Positions 9,263 to 18,831 of a stretch of 64,000 nucleotides of DNA are shown here, in pieces. The DNA comes from Leptolyngbya sp. SIO1E4 (lineage in GTDB: Bacteria; Cyanobacteriota; Cyanobacteriia; Phormidesmidales; Phormidesmidaceae), in contig JAAHFU020000002.1 of NCBI GenBank assembly GCA_010672825.2, forward strand, positions 570,001 through 634,000, in the 5' to 3' direction. The first letter of the stretch is position 1; every line of letters begins with the position of its first letter. The notes beneath the pieces are model-generated. The model had not been told where the DNA came from, searched no databases, and worked only from the letters and a program-made list of their open reading frames with translations. The translations under genes were made by a program, and so were the position numbers.

Positions 9263-10354
9263 TTATTTAGCTAAAAGCACTTTCTGGTTTGGCTGTTTGT
9301 GCCGCCATTTTCCATTGCGGACTGTTTGAATACTGATGTCATAAGCCTTACGACTGCTTAATAGCTCCAAAAGTCTGCCGATTTTGATTTCAATTCGCAA
9401 GACTTCACGATTCCCCTCCATGGGGCTAAGCAGCGAGGCAACCAACCTATCCGGACGCTTAAGCAGCTCTTTCAACACGGAAAGTGCCTGAAAATACCAG
9501 GTTTGTCGATTACAGTCTTGCTGAGATTGCCTCGCGACATTCCACCAAAAAGCAATTTGGCTCTCACTGCCACTTTCTTGTAAGGCAAATCGGTAAGGAT
9601 CAAACCCAAGGGTTGCCTTACCTCCATTTCTAGATAAGCGCCGCAAGTAAGACCATTGCAGACGTTCAGATTGTAAGTGATGACGGAGTGTCAGCCGGGG
9701 GTCGTACCATAACCGCCACCCCGCTAACACGAATGCAAACGACAGTTCAGTATCTTCCCCCCGATTCAAGGCTTTCCCTTTACAGCCAACCAACAAGGAA
9801 TTAAATCCTTCATCCACAAGGTTCTGCCAGGCCAACTTCCGAATAGTCAGGCCTGCGCCAATCAGGCGCCCCCTCGACCAGGTGATATCTCCTCCTTCTT
9901 CAGGTCCTTGGGTACCAACGGCATAACTCCTAGGACTGAGATCGAACCACCAGGGTTTCTCCCCATCAAATTCTGGAATGTTATGTCCGCCACACGCCGC
10001 TACTTCAGGGTGTTGACTCATGACCTCTGATACCGTTTGCACCCAGTTCGGGCAAACCCAGTTGTCATCATCGATAAAGCTGAGAATCTCATATTTGGCC
10101 TCTGCTAATGCCCGATATCGGGCATTGATCAACCCTAAATTAGGCTCATGAACCACCCTTAGTGGAGCAGGTGCAGCCTCTGGCCAGCAAGACTGAGCCA
10201 CTTGTGCTGTGTGATCTGTTGATGCATTATCGATGATCAAAACTTCCCACAAAACATCTGAAGAAACCTGCTGGACTGCCAAATGTTGAATTGTTTGTGG
10301 CAACTCTTGAGCACTATTATGGCAACAGATAATAACGCTAACGCCTAAGTGCAT
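9263..10354 (-). CDS. Glycosyltransferase family 2
   Basis: 363 residues. The N-terminus VSVIICCHNSAQELPQT, then WEVLIIDNASTDHT, then EILSFIDDDNWVCPNW, gives the GT2 nucleotide-binding aspartates and the DXD motif (DDD). The middle segment GAGLTIRKLAW and RGEDTELSFAFVLAGW (the ED acceptor-side motif) completes the GT-A catalytic core. No membrane segments, so probably a cytoplasmic or peripheral enzyme adding one sugar to a lipid-linked repeat unit. The sugar and linkage cannot be told. Confidence 0.9.
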   Translation of the reverse strand: MHLGVSVIICCHNSAQELPQTIQHLAVQQVSSDVLWEVLIIDNASTDHTAQVAQSCWPEAAPAPLRVVHEPNLGLINARYRALAEAKYEILSFIDDDNWVCPNWVQTVSEVMSQHPEVAACGGHNIPEFDGEKPWWFDLSPRSYAVGTQGPEEGGDITWSRGRLIGAGLTIRKLAWQNLVDEGFNSLLVGCKGKALNRGEDTELSFAFVLAGWRLWYDPRLTLRHHLQSERLQWSYLRRLSRNGGKATLGFDPYRFALQESGSESQIAFWWNVARQSQQDCNRQTWYFQALSVLKELLKRPDRLVASLLSPMEGNREVLRIEIKIGRLLELLSSRKAYDISIQTVRNGKWRHKQPNQKVLLAK

Positions 10355-10384
10355 ACTTAATTTCTCACCTCACAGTGGCATCTA

Positions 10385-11320
10385 TCAATTGGCTAAAGAT
10401 TTCTGTTGACCCAAATTTTTAGAGGCTCTCAGCACCATCTTCCAACGTTCTAAGGAATAGGGTTGACGTGCTAAGAGAATCAAAGAATGTTTGAGACCCG
10501 TCAAAAAATAGCCCTGAGCCATGGCCGTTCTTGCCCAGTGACTCCTGCTTTCGATGGGAGACAAAATTTGTTGGGTCTTTAACAAATTATCTGGAAGCTC
10601 ACCCAGACCTCGATCTAACCAGGCTTGCCGGACAATTTCTTGAACCTTTTCGAGCTGCACCACTCGCTTTTGATCAGTTGTTCTCTTACAGTGAAGGCGA
10701 TATTGTATCAAAACCTGGGGCAGATTCGCGAGCTTACCCACCTCAGATAGTCGGATAAATAAATCCAAATCTTCAGCAGGTTCAAGTTCACGATTATAGC
10801 CACCAATTTTTTTCAGCGCAGCGCGAGGAAACATCGCACTCGGATGGTTAATAACTCCCCCTTTACCATTTAAAAATGCATGGAGGATTTCTTCATGTTG
10901 AGTAGGCTGTCCCTTAACCCCAATGGGCAAACCGCTGGGATCAATCCTCAATATCTCAGAGCCTACAGCTACACAGTCAGGATTTTGAGTTAAGAACTTT
11001 AGCTGGATCTCAAATCGATTTTTCATCGCAATATCGTCTGAGTCCATACGGGCAATGAATTTGCCCTTAGACTTTTGCAATCCTTCATTGAGTAGCAGCG
11101 TTAAGCCACCATGCTCTCGCAGAAACAATTGAATTCTTGGATCTTTAGCGGCATACTGCTGCAGTCGCTCCCGTGAACCATCTGTAGACCCATCATCAAA
11201 GATTAAAAGCTCAAAGTCTTCGAAACTTTGCTGTAAGATACTCTCGATCGCGAAATCTAAATAACGCAGAGAGTTGTAAACGGGCATGATTACGGAAATG
11301 AGTGGGCTTGAATCGACCAT
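10385..11320 (-). CDS. Glycosyltransferase family 2
   Basis: 311 residues. ISVIMPVYNSLRYLDFAIES, FELLIFDDGSTDGS, GKFIARMDSDDIAM (DXD motif DSD) and EPAEDLDLFIRLSE (ED motif) are the standard GT2 landmarks. It resembles the gene at 11479-12501 in motif wording and may be an old duplicate. 30 bases separate it from the next downstream gene, consistent with one transcript. Sugar specificity unknown. Confidence 0.9.
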   Translation of the reverse strand: MVDSSPLISVIMPVYNSLRYLDFAIESILQQSFEDFELLIFDDGSTDGSRERLQQYAAKDPRIQLFLREHGGLTLLLNEGLQKSKGKFIARMDSDDIAMKNRFEIQLKFLTQNPDCVAVGSEILRIDPSGLPIGVKGQPTQHEEILHAFLNGKGGVINHPSAMFPRAALKKIGGYNRELEPAEDLDLFIRLSEVGKLANLPQVLIQYRLHCKRTTDQKRVVQLEKVQEIVRQAWLDRGLGELPDNLLKTQQILSPIESRSHWARTAMAQGYFLTGLKHSLILLARQPYSLERWKMVLRASKNLGQQKSLAN

Positions 11321-11478
11321 TAGGTATTTCCCAAATTACTGAGAGCAATGTATTTTACAAACAAGTACTTCATCAAACATTGATCCGATGGAATCTACCA
11401 GAAGTACTTTTTCGCACAGCAAATGGTGAGCCCCCTGTCCTTAAAGACACTGCCGCTTCGTCAAAAGCCATTCGCAAT

Positions 11479-12501
11479 TTATTGCTGTAGGATTAACTCC
11501 GGTGACCAACGAAGAGCCAGCAAGTATATTTGTGTTTTTGCCAATGGCTGACTTCGCAAGCTCAACCGATTTGCCCAATCTAAAAACTTTTGCCCAATCA
11601 AAGTACTTAAAAGCCGTTTTGTCTTAGGGGTTTGATGCGCAACATAAGCTTGATAAACGGCCTCTAACTGATGGCTAAGGCAACTTGCAAGTTCAGTCTT
11701 AGGAAATCTATCTGCTTTAGTGCCCTCGTCAGTGGACCAAAAGCGATGGAGATTCTCAACTTCAGTTAGTGCCAGCGCCTTACCTGTCAACTGCTCAATA
11801 TTTTGAGCCACTTGATTGAAAACCAAGGCACTCTGCTCTGAGCGTTTGTTAGCTGAGATACTGGTACCGTGAAATCGCTGGTGTAGTAAGACATCTGGCA
11901 ACACATCCAGATTGCCAACTTTGGCTAACCGGCACCATAGCTCATAATCCTGACTGTAGCGATAGGCTTCATTGTAGCCACCCAAGTCCAGGACAGGTTG
12001 ACGCCGAAACATCACCTGGCTGTGGCCACCTAAGTGATTGTGAAACAATAAATGCCAGGGCAGCAGATCAGACGAGCAGGCCCTTTGACTGACATTCCCC
12101 AAAGTGCCATTGGGTTTGATCCTCTGAATTTCAGAAGACACTAAGGCAGTTTCAGGATGCCTCGTCAGCCAAGCAACTTGTTTTTCAAAGCGACTCGGCA
12201 TTGAAATATCATCAGCATCTTGCCGGGCAACATACTCACCTCGGGCAAGATTGAGCCCTTTATTTAAGGACTTAGTGAGACCAATATTTTGCGCATTTCG
12301 GAGCACATAAATCCTGTCATCACGGCTCAGATACTGCTTTAAAGTAGATTCAGTATCATCGGATGAACAATCATCAATAATGATGAACTCAAAATCAGAG
12401 AAGCTTTGATTCAAAATGCTGTCTATTGACTCTCTCAAGTAATCAAGAGAGCCATTATAGACTGACATAACAACACTAACGGTAGGAACTGAATGAATCA
12501 T
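11479..12501 (-). CDS. Glycosyltransferase family 2
   Basis: 340 residues. VSVVMSVYNGSLDYLRESID, FEFIIIDDCSSDDT, GEYVARQDADDISMPSRFE (DXD) and YSQDYELWCRLAKVG are present in GT2 order. The tail after about residue 230 is helical and unassigned. It begins the block of five same-direction sugar-transfer genes running down to 6071. Upstream (12502-12985) is a 480-base AT-rich gap that could hold the promoter. Confidence 0.9.
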   Translation of the reverse strand: MIHSVPTVSVVMSVYNGSLDYLRESIDSILNQSFSDFEFIIIDDCSSDDTESTLKQYLSRDDRIYVLRNAQNIGLTKSLNKGLNLARGEYVARQDADDISMPSRFEKQVAWLTRHPETALVSSEIQRIKPNGTLGNVSQRACSSDLLPWHLLFHNHLGGHSQVMFRRQPVLDLGGYNEAYRYSQDYELWCRLAKVGNLDVLPDVLLHQRFHGTSISANKRSEQSALVFNQVAQNIEQLTGKALALTEVENLHRFWSTDEGTKADRFPKTELASCLSHQLEAVYQAYVAHQTPKTKRLLSTLIGQKFLDWANRLSLRSQPLAKTQIYLLALRWSPELILQQ

Positions 12502-12985
12502 CTGCCATAGCTTATAGAATCATGAACAAGACTTGAACTTTAGAGCATCAAAGGTCATATTCAAAGTCTTTTATGTACTTTGAATAAAATTCAAGTGCCT
12601 TTGAGATCATGAGTATCGTACTAAAAGGCATGTTTTCTTATGTTTCTATTCGAATACACAAGCACACTTAGAAAATTCCTTAAGGTCTTTGTATATCTTA
12701 CTAAGATCTTTATCTAAAGGCTCACAATTTCCAATAGAGCAACAGTGGCAAAGTTTTTTATTCGTCAAGAAGATATATTGGTGCTCGACAGCATAAGTTT
12801 GAGTCATCATGTAGATTTCATGATCATCTACATCTATTCATCAGGAGATATGATCACCCTAAGAATGCTTATTACAAAGGCTGTTTATAAGCAGTAGACA
12901 TCTATCTAAGTATGCTGTTTTTTTATTTATCAACCTTTTTCCCTTCGCTTTGCTGAGGCTTATGTTCCAATTAGCAGTCATTTAA
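12502..12985. other. Intergenic, AT-rich, no supported gene
   Basis: No frame of meaningful length and no RNA gene recognised. Strong AT bias. By position it may contain a promoter for the minus-strand genes from 12501 down, and the 3' end of the sulfotransferase transcript; no clear hairpin-plus-T-tract seen. Confidence 0.5.
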
Positions 12986-13708
12986 CTAGAATTCATAGTC
13001 AAATAACTGGATGTCTTTTGAGTATCTTTTCTCAAAAATATTCAAGGCTTCATCTGTATAATATTCTCTATATTTTGCATGACGAGTTCTATTGGACTTA
13101 GGGAGATGTATCTCTGGTTTATTCAATCTTTTGAAGATGTAATGAAAGTCTTGATCGATGTTTTCAAATTTTCCAATAAAGTCTGCAATCAGTTCACCTT
13201 CTTTATCCGTCAAAAAGGTATGCTGAGATCTGAAGTGTTGTTCCGCTTCGCAATCGGGAATCTCTGAAACTGCCTTTAAAAATTCTTCAAAGGGCATATT
13301 TGCCTCGAAGATCCCATATTTCAAAAATCCTTTATGTACTCCATTTTCAAAGGAGTTTGTCTTGCCAAAAAAGTTCTTATCAGGTTTAATTTTTTCTGAA
13401 TAGCAAGAGACTAGCCTGTCCCATGGATTTCTAACGAAACAGAATTTCCAATAATCATCATATTTACAAAGTGAATCCTTATCAACCACTGGAAATTCCG
13501 CTCGGTGAATATTAGCTCCATCAAGAGGTATTTCAATCTTAAGTAAGTTCGCAATTACTCTCTTGATACTAGAACAAGCAACCTTAGGTATAGGTATGTA
13601 GAGTGCCTTTAAAGGAGCTATCTTAATAATTTTCTCGCTATAATTTGTTGCTTTCTTATTTTTATTCACTTTTACTAAACCTAAAGTTTTTCGAATCAGA
13701 CTGCTCAT
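12986..13708 (-). CDS. Sulfotransferase family 2 domain protein (carbohydrate sulfotransferase type)
   Basis: 240 residues. LYIPIPKVACSSIKRVIANL (about 35-54) is the 5'-phosphosulfate segment of the Sulfotransfer_2 family, in which K-x-x-x-(S/T) replaces the classical P-loop, and FCFVRNPWDRLVSCYSEK (about 88-105) is its 3'-phosphate segment (FVRNPWDRLVS). This family includes chondroitin/HNK-1-type carbohydrate sulfotransferases, so it differs from the two Sulfotransfer_3 genes at 947-2852. It makes a sugar acceptor likely. No signal peptide or membrane anchor, unlike the eukaryotic Golgi forms. Confidence 0.9.
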   Translation of the reverse strand: MSSLIRKTLGLVKVNKNKKATNYSEKIIKIAPLKALYIPIPKVACSSIKRVIANLLKIEIPLDGANIHRAEFPVVDKDSLCKYDDYWKFCFVRNPWDRLVSCYSEKIKPDKNFFGKTNSFENGVHKGFLKYGIFEANMPFEEFLKAVSEIPDCEAEQHFRSQHTFLTDKEGELIADFIGKFENIDQDFHYIFKRLNKPEIHLPKSNRTRHAKYREYYTDEALNIFEKRYSKDIQLFDYEF

Positions 13709-13736
13709 TTTTTTCCTTTGAATTAGTATGAATAAC

Positions 13737-14942
13737 TTATTGATGAAATCCCAAAAATGGTAATCGTCTGAAAGTGAATTCTTCCTTGAGATTGCATTTG
13801 TTATCTTCCCGTACAGTCAAAAGTATACCTAGAAGACGAAACCATGTTGAAAAAGCATTACTGTGAGATCTTTCACAAGAAAGTAACTTCCAGCAGACAT
13901 GATAGGTTCCTGCCGTTGGCACACGAACTGCAGGTGATATCATTTTCGATAAACCTAGTGTCTTCAAAATTTTAAACTTCTTCCCTCCACGAGGCTGTAG
14001 CTTCTCCTTGCTGTCTGCAAAACCACCATCTTCAGCACTATACAAACCTAGGAGTGCTTGATAAGCACTTTTCATTGATTGCTGCACATCTTTTGCGCGG
14101 TAATCAGTCATGGCTGAGGCTTTAGCTAGAAGATCGATCGCATCGTAGTCTAAGCAGGTTTGGCCAATCACATTCCCTTCGCTAAACAACCCATGAGACT
14201 GCTGTAAGCTCAGACAAGAATCAATGATTCGTTCTAGGTGCTGAAGCGGACGTCCGCGATAGAAGTAGAAAAAAGTAAAGTGAAACGTGGCTGCCATGGC
14301 ATTGACCAACGACACTTCATACGGTCCTTTCCACAAACCTGTTGCTGGGCTTTGGTGAGCATCAAGCCAGTCTAAGGCAGTATCGACATGCTGTAGCAAC
14401 TCTGGGCGATTATGACGTTCAGCATCGTGGCAGAGTTGACTCAAAAGAAACATGACGGGATTTGAATCCATCCATGGATCTTGCCAAGCGAGTGAATCAA
14501 AATAGTGAGTAATACCGTCCTTAATTCGTGGATCAGACTCCCAATCGCGGGGTGGGGGTGGAGGTGCTGACAACGCATCTAAAGCCTGCTGACAGATAGA
14601 CGTTGTTTCTTCCTGGAAATAGGCAAGGCTATGCTTCTCACTCAATGAATCGTTAATATCAAACAGTGGATCAGCAAACGAACCATCGGCCTTAGCATTC
14701 CCCATTAAGTAATCGATAGCAGCTGCTTTCTGAGCAGAGTTGAGATGATTGAGTCCGCCTAAAAGCTCGAGCCCAAGGACGACATAGGAGGTTGCCATCA
14801 AGGTTGCTGGCTGTGCAGTTGTGAAGCGAAATCCGCCTGTTTCTCCATCCCAAAGACCTAGAAAGTATTCAAGACTCTTCTCATAAAGGCTTTGAGAGCG
14901 AGTAGGCTTAACACTTTGTCTTTGAAAAAAGGAAGTTTGCAT
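13737..14942 (-). CDS. Alpha/alpha-toroid (terpene cyclase/prenyltransferase-like) hypothetical protein
   Basis: 401 residues without a known enzyme name. It has repeated Gly-rich turns between helices of the alpha/alpha-toroid type: LWDGETGGFRF, GNAKADGSFADP, QSPATGLWKGP, QQSHGLFSEG, SAEDGGFADS. This is the fold of squalene-hopene cyclases, prenyltransferases and some polysaccharide-modifying proteins. The cyclase catalytic DXDD motif is not visible. A poly-proline run (APPPPPR, about 123-129) splits two helical parts. The C-terminal segment with TYHVCWKLLSCERSHSN is distinctive. It is 28 bases upstream of the sulfotransferase gene, suggesting a shared role in glycan synthesis. Confidence 0.6.
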   Translation of the reverse strand: MQTSFFQRQSVKPTRSQSLYEKSLEYFLGLWDGETGGFRFTTAQPATLMATSYVVLGLELLGGLNHLNSAQKAAAIDYLMGNAKADGSFADPLFDINDSLSEKHSLAYFQEETTSICQQALDALSAPPPPPRDWESDPRIKDGITHYFDSLAWQDPWMDSNPVMFLLSQLCHDAERHNRPELLQHVDTALDWLDAHQSPATGLWKGPYEVSLVNAMAATFHFTFFYFYRGRPLQHLERIIDSCLSLQQSHGLFSEGNVIGQTCLDYDAIDLLAKASAMTDYRAKDVQQSMKSAYQALLGLYSAEDGGFADSKEKLQPRGGKKFKILKTLGLSKMISPAVRVPTAGTYHVCWKLLSCERSHSNAFSTWFRLLGILLTVREDNKCNLKEEFTFRRLPFLGFHQ

Positions 14943-15026
14943 ACTAGTGGCCTCACATCATGATTCAACTGCCAAATACACAATGGATAGGTTGTTTTGA
15001 ATCCACTGTTTGCTTTTAGGAGCAGA

Positions 15027-16145
15027 TTACACCTTCAGCTCTTGAACAGAACCACTAGGCTCTCCTTCGATGTTGTAATACAGTTTAGGTAACAGATCTG
15101 GTTGAAAGAAAGCGATAACAATGCCAATAGTATGGAGAAGTTCGAACCATAACATAATAGGAATTGCTAGAGGAAAGAGAAACAAACGACGTCTATCTTC
15201 CTTTAAAACTGATCGAATCTGCTTCCACTTAAATGGCTTTGCTTTAAAGATTGTAGAAGCAAAGATTGAAAACTTCTTATTTTGCAGAAAATTGGAATCG
15301 CCTAATAATTGAGAGCAGTCAGCCATCTCTTTATTTTCTTCTAATTCGGATAGCAGATATTCTCTTACAAGGCGATCGCGACCTTTCAACAAATAGCGCC
15401 AAAATGAGAAAGATGGGGTTGGGGGTTCATGAAGGGTTCGGGAATGAGGATTTTTCCAGATTTTATGCCCTTTGATTTTGAAGAGCTCATAGGCATGTAC
15501 AACGCAGTTACCTCGATATAGTGGCAAACTACTCGGGATAGGATTTTTCAAGAGAAAATTACGTCGGAAAGCTACGTTATTCAAAAAGTATGAATTTGAT
15601 TTATACAACTTCTTTCGACCCGAAAATCGAGGAAAGAAATAGTGCATGGCTATAGCAAGCTCATATACATTCCTGACAGGTGTACTCGTTTCCCCTGCGA
15701 CAACATCAACTTCTGGGTTTTCTGCAAAGGCAACGAGCATATCCCTCAGCCAGGTTTTACCATAGGTACAATCTGAATCACAATAAACAATAATTTCCCC
15801 TGTCGCCAAAGTGGCTCCCTGCATTTTTGCCGTGTAGTAGCTAATGCCTGGAGATTTCTCGACAGTAATCCAGGGATACCTTGAACACAGGTCTTCAATT
15901 ACCTCAGCAGGGGCATTACCACTATCTACGATTAGGAATTCATTAGCTTGTTCAGGTGAAATCTCCTGAGTAGCCAGTGAAGCAAGGCTATGATATATAT
16001 TTTCGAGTTCTACACTGGAGAGGTTCTCTGTTTCATACACGATTGAGAAACTTGGAAGCTCTAAATCGGCTTGTCTTTCACACTGCTGTTCAAGATTCAA
16101 CATAATGATTTCCGGATAAATATAATTTGTGACTAATCCATTCAT
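15027..16145 (-). CDS. Glycosyltransferase family 2 with C-terminal membrane segments
   Basis: 372 residues. FSIVYETENLSSVELEN, NEFLIVDSGNAPAEV, TGEIIVYCDSDCTYGKTW (DXD as DSD) and, near residue 215, the acceptor-side region with NCVVHAYELFKIKGHKIW give a GT2 core. Hydrophobic stretches FLFPLAIPIMLWFELLHTIGI and VIAFFQPDLL near 320-355 suggest one or two membrane helices. Other possible start: ATG at 16103, which would remove a 14-residue leader without motifs. Confidence 0.85.
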   Translation of the reverse strand: MNGLVTNYIYPEIIMLNLEQQCERQADLELPSFSIVYETENLSSVELENIYHSLASLATQEISPEQANEFLIVDSGNAPAEVIEDLCSRYPWITVEKSPGISYYTAKMQGATLATGEIIVYCDSDCTYGKTWLRDMLVAFAENPEVDVVAGETSTPVRNVYELAIAMHYFFPRFSGRKKLYKSNSYFLNNVAFRRNFLLKNPIPSSLPLYRGNCVVHAYELFKIKGHKIWKNPHSRTLHEPPTPSFSFWRYLLKGRDRLVREYLLSELEENKEMADCSQLLGDSNFLQNKKFSIFASTIFKAKPFKWKQIRSVLKEDRRRLFLFPLAIPIMLWFELLHTIGIVIAFFQPDLLPKLYYNIEGEPSGSVQELKV

Positions 16146-16337
16146 TCAGCCATCTTCGAAGCAAAAACTAAGAATGTATCAATTGCTTCCTAACAATAGG
16201 AATTCACCCTGTCAAGTTATGCAAGAAAGTGACTTAGTCCAACCATTTGACATCGAATAATAAGATTTAAATCTCAGAGATCGTATCTCATTATTCAATG
16301 ATTAACTAAGACTTTAAAGTCAGAGAAAATCGATTTT

Positions 16338-17288
16338 TCAATGAGATTTAATTAGCGCTTTCTTTAACCAGGTTCGCACACCAGATTTTGGTTTAAAGCT
16401 ATCCACGATCAGTAAGAATGAGCTGTACTTGACGTCTAAGTTTTTAAGGAACCCTGGAAATTTAAAAACGAATCTCAAAAGTAATCTGAAGGCAATCATC
16501 CTTCTCCGCCCACCTAAAGGATTCTTAAGCGCTTTCAAAATAATGTATTTATAGTAGCCTGGAAACCCCTTTTCAACTAACACTTGAGCTGATTCAGGTC
16601 GCCTGGCACAAGCCTTATTCATTAGTTTTGTATAGGATGCCTCTGACCTAAGAAGATTTCTAAATGATTTAGAGTTATATGAAACTCTGTACAGTACCAA
16701 AGGGGATGGAATCGCGACAAAATGATAGTCTTGAGCCAATCTCAAGTACAGATCCCAATCTTCAGCATTAGGCAGTGATTCATCAAAATCACCCACTTTT
16801 ATCAAGGCTTCTTTCTCAATCAGGGGGTTTGAGCCATTTCCTAAGAAATTATGGACAAGCATTTCCTCATAGACATCGCCGCTCATGTCAAATCGGTTAC
16901 TTTTGCGAATGAAGTTGCCCTGGTTATCAATGCAATCTACCCAGCAATAAACAACTTTTGCCTGGGGTGATTTTTGTAAAGCGGCTAGCTGCATCTCTAA
17001 CTTGCTTGGCAACCACAAATCATCAGCATCTAGAAAAGCAATATACTCCCCTGAAGCATGCCGGACACCTTTATTACGGCTTTTTGAGGCACTGCCACCA
17101 TTATGAGCAAACAATTTGATACGCGGGTCTTGATAGCCTTCAACTATTGCGCCTGTTGAGTCCGTTGAATTGTCATTAACAATGACAATTTCAAAATCCT
17201 GAAAGGACTGTGCTAATACTGATTCAATCGTTTCCTTGATCGTCTTTTCAGCATTATGCGCTGGAATTACAACTGAGACTAGTGGCAT
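16338..17288 (-). CDS. Glycosyltransferase family 2
   Basis: 316 residues. VSVVIPAHNAEKTIKETIES, FEIVIVNDNSTDSTG, GEYIAFLDADDLWLPSKLE (DXD) and LPNAEDWDLYLRLAQDY (ED motif) are textbook GT2. The C-terminal 100 residues are rich in basic and aromatic residues (FKFPGFLKNLDVKYSS) and may associate with the membrane surface. Preceded by a 147-base gap to the pyruvyl transferase-like gene. Confidence 0.9.
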   Translation of the reverse strand: MPLVSVVIPAHNAEKTIKETIESVLAQSFQDFEIVIVNDNSTDSTGAIVEGYQDPRIKLFAHNGGSASKSRNKGVRHASGEYIAFLDADDLWLPSKLEMQLAALQKSPQAKVVYCWVDCIDNQGNFIRKSNRFDMSGDVYEEMLVHNFLGNGSNPLIEKEALIKVGDFDESLPNAEDWDLYLRLAQDYHFVAIPSPLVLYRVSYNSKSFRNLLRSEASYTKLMNKACARRPESAQVLVEKGFPGYYKYIILKALKNPLGGRRRMIAFRLLLRFVFKFPGFLKNLDVKYSSFLLIVDSFKPKSGVRTWLKKALIKSH

Positions 17289-17435
17289 GGCAATACCTTT
17301 CTATAGCTTTCCAAATCAGTCCTTATCCTGCAGCAATGATGCTTTGCACCAAGCCTAACCCGCCTCCATCTTGACAAGTTAATTCAAGTTTTTCAGGCTC
17401 AGCAACTCATTTTTTGAATCCAACCCTGCTAAATA

Positions 17436-18590
17436 CTAGCCCTTTAAATCACCAATAATAGAGTCTAAACTGTCACTGACTTCAATCCCATTCTTGATTA
17501 TAAGAGCTTTATATTCACGAGCAATTCTAGCTCTATTTTTGTCGAAGGCCTTACCGTCAAAGATAGTTTCACTACGTACTTCTTGGATATTACGAGCCTT
17601 GAGAAACTTATTTTTTGAGATGTGAGGAATAGCGGTTACGCTACAAAGTTCTTGAGTTCTTGAGTCATGATAGATACAGATTCCTGGTATTCCTGCCTGT
17701 GTTGCCAACATATTGCCATGCATGCGTGTTCCAATAGACATGTCGAAGGAAGATAAGAACTCAATCCAGGCACCAGCATCAAAGAAAACTCGGAAGTATT
17801 GCCTAATAAAAGTCATAAACTGTGAGCGAGATTGAAAATGCCGATGGATTCTAGGCCTCAGGTACCGATGTAAGTTATCTATCCATTCGTCTGAAATTTC
17901 ACCTTGCCCTTCTCGTGCCAACGAAACTAAACGTAAGGGAGACTGAGTGACATACACGCCTTTATGTTGAAGGAGAAAACTGATTAATCTTCTTTCAATA
18001 TTCTTCAAATGCTCCTTTTTAGGCATCCCAGCAGTTACGACTAAATTTTGAGGAGCAATATGACGAAGCTTTTGATGAATAATCTCTCCTAATGTTGGAG
18101 TTGAATTAATTAATAGAGAAGGGCAACCCAAAACAGCCGTATTCTTAATACCAATATTAGCTAAGGCAGCTGCAGTATATTCGCCGCGAACACCAATAAT
18201 ATGAGATCTTTCAGAAACTGCCTTCATCCATCTTTTAGTATCTTCTTTCAACTTCAACTCATGATCCAAACTAGGCGCCTGTGCACCTAATCCTACAACT
18301 AGGCAAGGTAGATCAACTGCTTCAACAAATTTAGCTCTTCGTGCATGCGTGTGCTCACTCTCTGGATTGAGTGAATTTGCAGAAGGAAATACAAGCACAT
18401 CACAAGTATCTCTCACCAGGTCAGGATCAGAAGTACTTGAAAAGAAAAACTTTTCTGAAGCTATATGATTGGCTACAGCATAGCGAAAAGCTAAATTGCC
18501 TGTATTATTGTTCGCCTTCCATAAGGCTTCGGTAGACATTTCAAAGCTATTCTGGAAGCGTCCTGGATTTCCAATAATGCCAACTCGCAT
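17436..18590 (-). CDS. Polysaccharide pyruvyl transferase family protein (second copy)
   Basis: 384 residues. Opening MRVGIIGNPGRFQNS, then CDVLVFPSANSLN, LVVGLGAQAP, IIGVRGEYTAAALANIGI, VLGCPSLLIN and, near residue 275, FDMSIGTRMHGNMLATQAG. The G-T-R-x-H-G motif in the last is the most conserved part of the polysaccharide pyruvyl transferase family. It is better conserved than the gene at 6071-7171, so this is the stronger candidate for true pyruvylation from phosphoenolpyruvate. It is the first of the long minus-strand run of sugar-transfer genes after the ABC exporter. Confidence 0.88.
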   Translation of the reverse strand: MRVGIIGNPGRFQNSFEMSTEALWKANNNTGNLAFRYAVANHIASEKFFFSSTSDPDLVRDTCDVLVFPSANSLNPESEHTHARRAKFVEAVDLPCLVVGLGAQAPSLDHELKLKEDTKRWMKAVSERSHIIGVRGEYTAAALANIGIKNTAVLGCPSLLINSTPTLGEIIHQKLRHIAPQNLVVTAGMPKKEHLKNIERRLISFLLQHKGVYVTQSPLRLVSLAREGQGEISDEWIDNLHRYLRPRIHRHFQSRSQFMTFIRQYFRVFFDAGAWIEFLSSFDMSIGTRMHGNMLATQAGIPGICIYHDSRTQELCSVTAIPHISKNKFLKARNIQEVRSETIFDGKAFDKNRARIAREYKALIIKNGIEVSDSLDSIIGDLKG

Positions 18591-18831
18591 AGATATTTTC
18601 CTTGTCCAATGACTACAATTTTATTTTCCAAGCAGGGTTTCTTTTTACCAGGTTCAGCACACGGGCTGCTTCAGTGGTAGAGAAGCTTCAGGCATTTTCG
18701 CCTCTATTGAGAGAATCAAAATCTAGTTGCGGTCTGCCCAGCATGCCCACGTTGAAGCCGCGTCATCAGCCATCAACGTTGCTGATTGGCTTCTCAGGGA
18801 TTTGTTCGCTGGCGTTAAGTATCCTTTCCCC

